Assembly (NCBI RefSeq): GCF_030272615.1
Contig: NC_081414.1
Location: forward strand, 820,875,896-820,939,895
Origin: Cryptomeria japonica
Taxonomy: Eukaryota; Streptophyta; Pinopsida; Cupressales; Cupressaceae
Direction: 5' to 3'
DNA length: 64,000 nucleotides
Shown: piece by piece, positions 56,285 through 64,000 of the stretch
Layout of the letters: each line of letters starts with the position of its first letter
Position numbering within the stretch: position 1 is the stretch's first letter
Position numbers and translations under genes: made by a program
The notes under the pieces: generated by a model
What the model was told of the DNA's origin: nothing
What the model saw: the letters and a program-made list of their open reading frames with translations, nothing else
The model's database searches: none

Positions 56285-58401
56285 ACTGGTATTAAGGAAT
56301 TTGAACTTGAAGGATTACAACCGGAGGCACATCTCTCACCGATTGGCACATCATCTGAGAGTAAAATTCCTACAGTTGAAGAGAGTTGATAGGAAGAGAA
56401 AATCCTCACCAGTACCCTCTCCTACATCCAAGAAGAAAAGGAAGAAACAACAGGTAGTGAGACCACTGACAAAGAAATTGACACCCAAGAAAAAGAAACA
56501 AAAATAGGTCATACCACCATTGGACAACTTATTGAGTGAAATAACTGATGATGGCAATCTATCTAATGTGATAAAACTATACAATACATTTACTGATGCA
56601 AAAAAAGAAACTATTGAGAACAACATTATTTTACATCTTGACATTTACAAGAAAGTATTAATTGAAGTTGTAGATGATTTTCCTAGTGAATTATATAGGC
56701 GATTAGATGCTAAGAGGTTAGCAATTATGGAGCTAGATAAGAAAATTAAAATTGAGAAACTACTAGTTGTACATCCAGTCATATCTGTAGAGGAAATTGA
56801 TGAATTGATTAGTGAAGCTAATAGAATGGTTTTTGCAAGTGAACACTGGCATGTGAGCCTAATGGTTGGCAGGGTAAATGGAATTGCAGAAGAAACTATA
56901 GACAAGTGGGACATTTTCTTTGTTGAGAAAGAAAAACAGGAAGAGTTGAAAAGACCGAAAATTTTCAAAGTTTATCAGAAGGACAAAGACAAGGGGAAAG
57001 GTAAGGTAGGTGGAATACCAAACATTAAAGTAGCCGACAACCTACCACCACCTTTAGTTACTCCATCAGTATAGACTGGTAGCATACTAGCTACTGAAAA
57101 TGTGGAAACACCACATGAGGATACTAACCTTGAGTCAAAAATTTTGTACACTATGAATATTGACACTCAGGAAGTAAACATTGTAGTTGATAAGGAGAGC
57201 ATAGAGGAAAAGAAAGATGCTTCTACTAAGCAACCAACATATAACATTGGGGTTGAAACACAAACAGACAAGGTAGAACAAGTAGAGCACTCAGTGGAAA
57301 CATTGGACAGTAGAATGGCTACTAGTAATATTGATGCTAGCACAGAGAAACCCATAAAGACAGTAATAGAGACATTGACAGTGGATAACTTAGAAAAACA
57401 AATAGAGAAACAAGCAGAGAAACTAACAGAGTCACAGGTACACATTGAGGTAGTGAAACCGATAATCATTGAGAAACCAAAACCATTGCTAGTAGAAATG
57501 CAAACACAGACTGACCCACTAGAGGTCGATACAAGCAAAATGTTTACTCCCACCAGAAGCACAAAGATTGTAAAGGTAGTTGGCTAGACATCTAGTACTT
57601 CACTGACAGAATTTAGACCTACTAATGTGACTGAAGTACTTCTGGATTCAATAAAGAAAATAATATATTGTAATGCATTGGCCTATAAGGCAATTGATGA
57701 CACTATTCCTATTCTTAAGATGATTGCACCCAAATGCAATGTAGATAATGTAAAGGATTCTTTAAGTTAGTTAGAGACATTGTCTAAATATATTACTGGT
57801 AATATACTGATAGTTGATCAAATAAATGAAGAAACATTCAAGGAGAAAATGGAGAAGGAAAAAGGAAATTTTTTTGAGGAAACAAAAAACAAGTGCACAG
57901 AACACATCAATATACTTTTACCGGCACTGAATACAACAATTTTGGAGTATAAGGAACTGTATAGGGATATTTGGAAGACAAATTTGTTAACAATGGACAT
58001 TGATAAGGAAATAAGCAAATTTGAAAAGGAGATAGATGATATAGCTGATAATATCATTGGTTCATCTGAACCTATATCAGTTATTGAGCAAGAAATTGCT
58101 GGATTTGAGGAAAAATTTGGAGAAGTTAGAGAAAGAGAAAGAAAGAATCAAGGCAAAAGACAAAGAGCTTAAGCACAAACTCAGTCCTAAATTGGACAAC
58201 CTTATCTCTCTGAGGAAAGAGATCTCCGAGGAATTAATTCAAGGACAAAAGTCACCAGAGGAACATATGCATCATCTCACCGATACAATCCAGAGAATTG
58301 AGGCAACCGTGAAGTACAACAACAGGTTTATACAGAGCTTAAACTTGATTTTAGTAGACATATTCCAGATTGTAACCAACTGGTTACAAAGTTCAAGTTG
58401 A

Positions 58402-58603
58402 AATCTGCACTCATTTGATAATTTTTGGCAACCTTTGTCATTGATGTCAAAGGGGGAGTAGTGGGATAGAGAAAAATGGTTATCAGAGGAGATCATCTAC
58501 TCAAGGGGAGCACACATTTTTCGTAAAATTTTGGACTTCATTTTTGGATACAGATTTTTGGATTTTTCTCATGAGTGTTGCCATCAATGCCAAAGGGGGA
58601 GAT
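58402..58603 (+). other. Copia-Y 3' end with polypurine tracts
   Basis: Short non-coding tail. TGTCAAAGGGGGAGTAG (near 58439) is an inner purine tract. CCAAAGGGGGAGAT (58590-58603) directly precedes the 3' LTR. Confidence 0.85.
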
Positions 58604-59421
58604 TGTTGGCATTGTACACTCTAATGGTAATTGAAGGTAATTGAAGGTGTTGTCATTGATGGCAACCTTGCAGCCTTATGGATACCTTCAGACAATCTTG
58701 TGGCACCGGCAGGCACCGACACCGACAAACACTTCACCAGCAGACACTTCACCAACAGTGACAATAATGTATACCGACACCCCAGCCGATAGGAACAACT
58801 TTTTTTTATCGTATTTAATTGTAAATATCTTTTGTAAAGCTGACATGGCATATTGTAATAAGACTCATATATGTATGAGATCTTGTAAATCATTTTGATA
58901 TGGATAGAGGATATAGAAGATGGATATGGTAGAAGTGATGAGAGAATATTAAGGCAAATTTTGTATAAGGTTATGGTTATGATATGAGCTTAAACCGGTA
59001 TTGAACCTGGCATAGCAGATGCTATATTGTAGCAGTACATTTTATTGGATTCTCATAATCCATTTTGTAAGTCAGTGAGACTTCCATTTTCAAATTCAGT
59101 AGTGAGCTCTAGGCAGTTGGCCTTCTTGCATGTGCAGGCACCATATTATAAGTAATATCCATTCATTGGCCAGTGAGTGAATATTGTGGGTCACAAATCC
59201 CACTGAGATTTTTCTCACACCAGTTTTCCTCATTAAAAATATTGTGTTATGGTGTGTTTTCTATGTTGTCTTTATTGTTCCTATTTACTGCATTAATTCT
59301 TATTTACCGATACATTGTTTTGGAATCCAAAATACTTCATAAAGTTAAATATTCTGCTAATCGGTTAGATACTGATTCACCCCCCCTCTCAGTATCTTTG
59401 GGATTTTCATTAATCCTAACA
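58604..59421 (+). repeat. Copia-Y 3' LTR (818 bp)
   Basis: TGTTGGCATTGTACACTC...CATTAATCCTAACA, followed by CTCAT. It contains an extra run of ACCGACA/CACCGGCA-like sequence (58705-58755) relative to the 5' LTR. Confidence 0.93.
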
Positions 59422-59426
59422 CTCAT

Positions 59427-59724
59427 TTCCATACAACTTTTTGAATCTCTCCCATAATATTTTTGTTGATTTGCATCTGTCCACCTATGAGGAAACAACA
59501 CTAGATATTCCACTAAGTATAGCCTACATTGCTGCTTCATTGCACGGGTTTCTTCTTTTTGCATTTGAATCATTGGGAGGACATACTTTAATAGGGAAAC
59601 CATTTACAATAGACATCCATACATCATACCCTTGAGAGAATAAGTGAACTTTCATTCTACAACTCGAAATGGAATACTTAGACCCATTAAACATTGGAGA
59701 TGGGATTGAAATTAAATAGACCAT
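59427..59724 (-). pseudogene. Copia-X gag, N-terminal part
   Basis: From ATG 59724, 59 bases after the primer site, it shows the copia gag entry SPMFNGSKYSISSCRMKVHL and SQGYDVWMSIVNGFP. After a frameshift it gives KILWERFKKLYGNE, the standard helix before the Copia-Y insertion point at 59426. It continues on the far side at 50880. Confidence 0.85.
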
Positions 59725-59782
59725 TGTGACCTTAAGCTAGAATCTACCCAAGCTAGAGAAATATTATCAACTGGGAACCTAG

Positions 59783-59794
59783 GCTCTGATACCA
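59783..59794 (-). other. Primer binding site of Copia-X
   Basis: Minus strand TGGTATCAGAGC, exact initiator-Met-tRNA complement, two bases after the LTR end. Confidence 0.92.
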
Positions 59795-59796
59795 AT

Positions 59797-62246
59797 TGTT
59801 AGACATAATGCACCACTGAGAGGGGGGTGAATCAGTGGTTCTCAATCTTTTCCCTTTAACTATCATATGTGTGCATACCGGTTATCAAATGTAACTCAAT
59901 GTAGACTTACTAGTTAGTGGGGAAACTAATCACAAATGCATTTACACATAAAGGAACATCACATAACACCAACATATATGAGGAAAACCCAAGATAGGAA
60001 AAAACATCGATGAGAAATGTTGTTGGAGTCTACTGCTCCAAGCCAGCCACACAATGGATCCCTGATTATAATGTTTAGGGAACCAATTGAAGAAGCACCA
60101 ACCCTTGATTTTAGGGCACCAACCCAAAGAGCACCAACCCCTAATTTAGGGCACCAAACTAAGGAGCTACAACCCTTGCACCGAGCTCCAAATTAGTGGA
60201 TACAAAACATAATCATTTACAAGTTAATAGCCTTATTACAAATGGATTTTGTAACTCTTCTTCAAATCTCTCTACTGGATCTTCTATCTAGTTCACTTCT
60301 GGTTCTCTCTTTGTCACCCTCTCACTACTGCAACCTTATCTCCTACTGCAACCTTATTGGTTTAGAATCTTGTCCTTCTCTACCTGTTGTCTCTTTTGGT
60401 TGTCTCTTGTCTCAACTACTTGTCTACTCTCCACCACTGATCTTGATAACTCAGTCAGATATCTACCATCTGAAACCTACTAGTCCTCAACTTCCCTCCT
60501 TGCAATCTATTTTGGCTCTTCTCTGCCAGTTTAGTCACCATCGATATACTTCTCTCATAGAATCACTTGCAGACTACTAGTTCCTCACTATTGTTGATTG
60601 ATTCTTTCAACCTAGTTCTCCCTCACACCCAGTCTCTCTTTTGATACTTGTTTAGTACTTGAATAATCTCTTCTCAAATGAAACAACAATCTCTCATTCT
60701 GCAGCTTGCCGGTTCCTTTCACCTCAACGGTTAAACCTTTGCCAAAACCTATTACTGGTTGTCTCCCTACTGCTTGATCTCTATGATCCTTGGTAGGTAT
60801 CACACTTAATCTACTTCTCTATTTGGCCTTGTGCATCACTTTGCAACATCTCTCTCTTAGGCATCATCCAATCTATCTTTGGCCCGCATATTTGTAATCA
60901 AAATTTCCTGCCAAAAGCAACATTCAAACTTGGTGCCTTAGGGTTTCTTCCACTGATCATGAGGTACATCGAATCCAATCAGATCTCATTTGATCTGAGA
61001 TCCAAGACAACTATCTACACATCACTGCCATTAACGTGCCTTCCAATACACATTTGCAATGTTTAGTAAATAGGGACAGTTAGTCAGCAAGACACAAGAT
61101 CAATCATAATAAATGGTTCTATCGATTCCATCACTAGCCTTATTCTCCACCTGGGCACTCTACATCGATCGATGCATCCATCTATTCAACCTTCCTTGAG
61201 CTTCACATCTTTGCAACACCTCTACAACACATCCCATGATTTACGGGGCCTACAATTAATATCAACCAACTCTATAATAACCTCATCAGTGCACACTCCC
61301 CCTACCTCTATATACATGTGCACCACCTTGACTCCATGTGGCACCTTTGTCAACATCCACCTTATCTTGGACTTTTGTGTCAGTTCAGACAGGATCACTG
61401 ACAAAACACTCAACCGATCCTTCTTTTCTGTCGGTTCTCTAACCCTGCCAGTGTCTCACACTTTTCCGATCTACTGGTGGAACACCTTAACCGATCAGTA
61501 GACATGCCTATCCATAGTATGCTCATCCTCATCAGGTAGGAGCACATCTCTTAGCCTCTTTTCTTCCTTACGGGTTCTCATTCTTATCGGTAGCCATCCC
61601 AATGGCACCATGTCATCAACCTTCAACTGATTAAATCTAATGCATCTGCATACTGATTGCACTCTCTCTCTATAGCTATTGTTATTCCTTTCATCATCTT
61701 AGCTAGTTTGTCAACATGACAAACGCATCACTTCTTTACTCTTCATTTTCTATCCTGGTGGCTTAATAGGCCTTCTATGTCTATCCAGTGTATATCCCTA
61801 ATTTCGTGCACTTGAGGCATCCCTTTGATTCATTGGTAGATCTGGTGTGATCCTTCAAATACCTACATTTACCTCTTCTTCCTTATCTCACATAACTAAG
61901 ATGCATACTTTGCATAATAGGAGATAAGCTCCACTTACCAGTGGAAGTGAGTCCTTGTCATCTGCATCTTGCAATGCACTCATGTGGCTTCCCTGTTTAT
62001 GCAACATATCTTCAAACAAGCACATGTGATCCGTTGTGGGCACATTCACTGTCAGCAATATCTTCCACACAAGTCAAGCGTTGACTTGTATACTGGTGAC
62101 TCCAGTGGTCATTCCTTTAAATGACATTCTTCTTCTTTACCAGTGACCTACAACACTAGTTAACATCAATGACTTCAATGAAACAATACTCCCATATCGA
62201 TTGTCCTTCTATACCGGTTGACATCAATGACAACACAATGCCAACG
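59797..62246 (-). repeat. Copia-X 5' LTR (2,450 bp), shared with a second X copy
   Basis: Starts TGTTAGACATAATGCACC beside the primer site and ends CAATGCCAACG beside a polypurine tract. It is therefore the 5' LTR of the interior on its left and the 3' LTR of the interior on its right. It gives the uninterrupted reference for the split 3' LTR: 60801-61234 is what Gypsy-G's end deletion removed. Non-coding. Confidence 0.9.
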
Positions 62247-63120
62247 ATCTCCTCCTTTGGCATTGATGTCAACACATGTAGTATACGACATACTAAATAA
62301 TCTCTCTCCTCCTTTGTGAGATCCAACTCTTTCCCTTTGTATAATGCATATATTCTCACACATTTATTATGCAATATAATACAAAATCTTTCTCCCCCTT
62401 TGAAAACAATGGCAAAGGGCACTGCCAGGGTTTCTCACCTCCTTATATGTTCCAGTCACTATCAGGTATTTATATCCCCTTTTTCTCTTTACCAGATGCA
62501 TCCTCTCTTTTGATACCAATTGGTATAATTTATCAAGTTACAACTTTGGAGATGAAGGACTCAACCATCAACTTACAACAATTGCTTAGAACCAATTGTT
62601 TATGCAAATCAGAAACAAATGCATATACAAGTTTGAAACCAATTGAAGACCCATGTGTCAGTGAATAGACAGTACCTTCTGGTCAAACTATATCATCTCC
62701 CCTTAGATATGCAAAAGTTATTCTGACCCCAATTAGCTGATATTAAGTGTTGAAGCTGACAGTGATACAAATTTTATCTTATCAGATACCAATTGTATGT
62801 TCTCTTGTGCAGGCAACTCTTCCTTTTTGTAGACAACGCTTCCGGTGATCCAGTTGTGATTTCAATTGTATAGACATTGAAATATCTCACAAAACCGAAT
62901 ACCTACAAAACACAAACATACTGATACAACCATAGACACTTGCACACCCTCTATGTCCAGAAGGTCTGATATACATCAGAAAACATGGCTATCAACTCCC
63001 CCTGAGTCATACATCTTAGGTCCACACTGCTAGTTAGGTCCAAAACTGGAGCTCCAAACTTCACTATATACTAGTTGAGCTGTGTGTTTGTGATCATCTG
63101 ATGATATTTGAGTTCTATTA
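62247..63120 (-). mobile_element. Second Copia-X interior, 3' part, truncated
   Basis: Matches 47767-48655 (polypurine tract plus 3' non-coding interior). It is interrupted at 63121 by another LTR-like sequence, within TTCTATTATAT as read at 48646-48656. Confidence 0.85.
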
Positions 63121-63773
63121 TGTCATGCCCAAACTTTTAGGCATGAACGGGATAATTTTTTTTTTAAAATAACAACCTAACAACATTAAATTTGCTAATA
63201 TGAAACACACTACAAGTTTTGTCTTATCTATGTGTGAGTTAACTCTACCACTAACTCAAGTAAGCGAAAATAATTTAAATGAGGAATACTAAAAGGATTA
63301 TTTATTATCTCATCAATTTTAATCAATAAATTAATTTAACCAAAAATCTCTAAATTAATTGACAAAGATAATATTAATCTCCAATAACCATTAATTGCTT
63401 TTAGGAACTAAATAAATTAGTCCTATCACTTAGATTATTAATGCCTATATTTTATTTTAACAATAATTAAAATGTGGTTAACTAATTTGACTAAAGGGTC
63501 AATTAAATCCATAATGTAAATTTCCCTATAAAATTTAGTCTAGAATAGCCTAAATTTAGGTGGACTAAATAATCCCCTAAAGTCAAAATATCTTATAAAG
63601 TCATTATAATTTCCTAAACGATTACACTCTACAAGATATTTAAAATCTAAAAAAACATCATATTCGAAAATTTACATGCCCATATGTTTATACAAAACAT
63701 ATATAAAATATAAATACATTATAACATAATAATCTAAAAATTAGACCTTTACATGCATATATATAATCATGTG

Positions 63774-63828
<55 letters not shown>

Positions 63829-64000
63829 TTCTTTTGTTTCCTAAATAATAGAATAACAACAAACCCTAAAATTTCTAACCTTATTATTATATATTTTTTT
63901 ACCCTCATTCTATAGTTTCCTTTATATTTCAAACCTACCCTAACCCAAACCGGGTTAGGGTTTTATGTTATTGTGCAGGGCTGTGGGAGGAGCGGTGGCC
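63121..64000. mobile_element. Start of a further LTR-like element, runs off the window
   Basis: Begins TGTCATGCCCAAACTTTTAG at the point where X interior breaks off; TGTCA(T/C)GCCC starts are common in plant gypsy LTRs. The first bases form a small inverted repeat (CATGCC...GGCATG). It is AT-rich and has a long (TA)n run (63779-63823). No end is visible, so class and strand are open. Confidence 0.5.
63779..63823. repeat. (TA)n microsatellite
   Basis: About 22 uninterrupted TA units, the longest simple repeat in the window. Confidence 0.95.

Larger units (their letters stand above)
53160..58401 (+). pseudogene. Copia-Y ORF2, very large protein of unknown function
   Basis: I do not recognise this protein. 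From ATG 53160 (MASSFAPEFIVNPTVVEVVK) one frame runs to 54418, with stops only at 53262 and 54000. After solo LTR S it resumes at 56290, shifts frame near 56370-56390, and continues to 58172 with stops at 56505, 57072, 57585 and 57768. It shifts again and ends at 58401. Total is about 1,120 codons. Residues 1-300 look globular (HGEFFCLDSICKITRESIRV, then VIGLPSTDRR). A Lys-rich nuclear-signal-like part follows (SKKKRKKQQ, TPKKKKQK), then a charged helical part, a Thr/Val/Glu part with VETQTD repeats, and a C-terminal coiled coil. No protease, polymerase or integrase motif is seen. Confidence 0.65.
50881..59421 (+). mobile_element. Copia-Y, complete non-autonomous element with giant ORF2
   Basis: LTRs at 50881-51673 and 58604-59421, target duplication CTCAT at 50876-50880 and 59422-59426, perfect initiator-Met-tRNA primer site and clean polypurine tract. 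The interior of 6.9 kb (5.1 kb without solo LTR S) encodes a coiled-coil/zinc-knuckle ORF1 and a long ORF2, but no pol motif. It is inserted in Copia-X gag in the opposite orientation. Confidence 0.95.
28480..62246 (-). mobile_element. Copia-X, gag-only copia element, host to nested insertions
   Basis: The 3' LTR is 28480-29447 plus 46717-47766, split by Gypsy-G. The interior is 47767-50880 plus 59427-59796, split by Copia-Y. The 5' LTR is 59797-62246. The primer site matches initiator-Met-tRNA perfectly, and a polypurine tract adjoins the 3' LTR. Only gag-like coding remains in about 3.5 kb of interior, so it is non-autonomous. The left flank is AGGTG (28475-28479). The right flank is not a target site but more X interior, so the element is part of a tandem. 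Confidence 0.85.

Noticed and set aside
57167..57562. 131-codon minus frame
   Set aside because: Opposite strand of Copia-Y ORF2, rich in Ser/Cys/Val from complementary codons.
63935..63965. Telomere-like CCCTAACCC...GGGTTAGGG
   Set aside because: A single short inverted repeat without tandem units; probably a chance hairpin in the LTR-like sequence.

Overview
The window is intergenic DNA from a large, repeat-rich plant nuclear genome. The evidence is layer upon layer of plant-type LTR retrotransposons (Ty1/copia with initiator-Met-tRNA primer sites, Ty3/gypsy of the Tat type), a plant mobile domain (PMD) reading frame, and AT-rich spacers. I saw no ordinary host gene, tRNA, rRNA or CRISPR. 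Very long LTRs and old decayed copies would suit a gymnosperm, but that is inference. Names used below are local labels.

Left block (1-28479). A decayed plus-strand reading frame (2214-5520) is split by solo LTR Z (3735-4991). Copia-A (minus strand, 18523-26636, target duplication AGAAA) carries decayed gag-pol. Its 3' LTR was hit by a gypsy-type LTR, with target duplication ATACC. LARD-B (7018-15427, minus) has that same LTR and a 6.9 kb interior with no pol, only one long low-complexity frame. A 4.7 kb segment (3824-8560) recurs almost unchanged at 15428-20183. In the first copy the LTR leads into the LARD-B interior; in the second it is a solo LTR with intact target duplications. This is either unequal exchange between an allele with the full element and one with a solo LTR, or two haplotypes joined in an assembly.

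Right block (28480-63120). Copia-X (minus strand, 2.4 kb LTRs, gag remnants only) spans 28480-62246 because two elements sit inside it. Gypsy-G (29448-46716, minus) lies in its 3' LTR. Copia-Y (50881-59421, plus, target duplication CTCAT) lies in its gag. Copia-Y has no pol; it has a coiled-coil/zinc-knuckle ORF1 and a very large unknown ORF2, itself split by solo LTR S (54419-56284, target duplication ACTGG), a relative of the Gypsy-G LTR. Right of the Copia-X 5' LTR a second stretch of X interior begins (62247-63120), so X is a tandem LTR-interior-LTR-interior. A further LTR-like sequence starts at 63121 and runs off the window.

Most notable is Gypsy-G. Besides gag-pro-pol on the minus strand it carries a convergent gene on the plus strand encoding a PMD protein, with its own TATA box, a short leader exon and a splice-donor-like site. 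The non-coding leaders of both transcription units are filled with the same short motif, TAGCGCAT, in the sense direction of each unit. A hairpin beside the polypurine tract is kept in Gypsy-G and LARD-B with a different inner stem. LARD-B has its own CpG-centred motif array in its leader, and the copia LTRs are studded with ACCGGT and its CpG-decay products. An element-encoded PMD protein plus leader motif arrays would be a layout like the VANC anti-silencing system of VANDAL transposons; this is a hypothesis.
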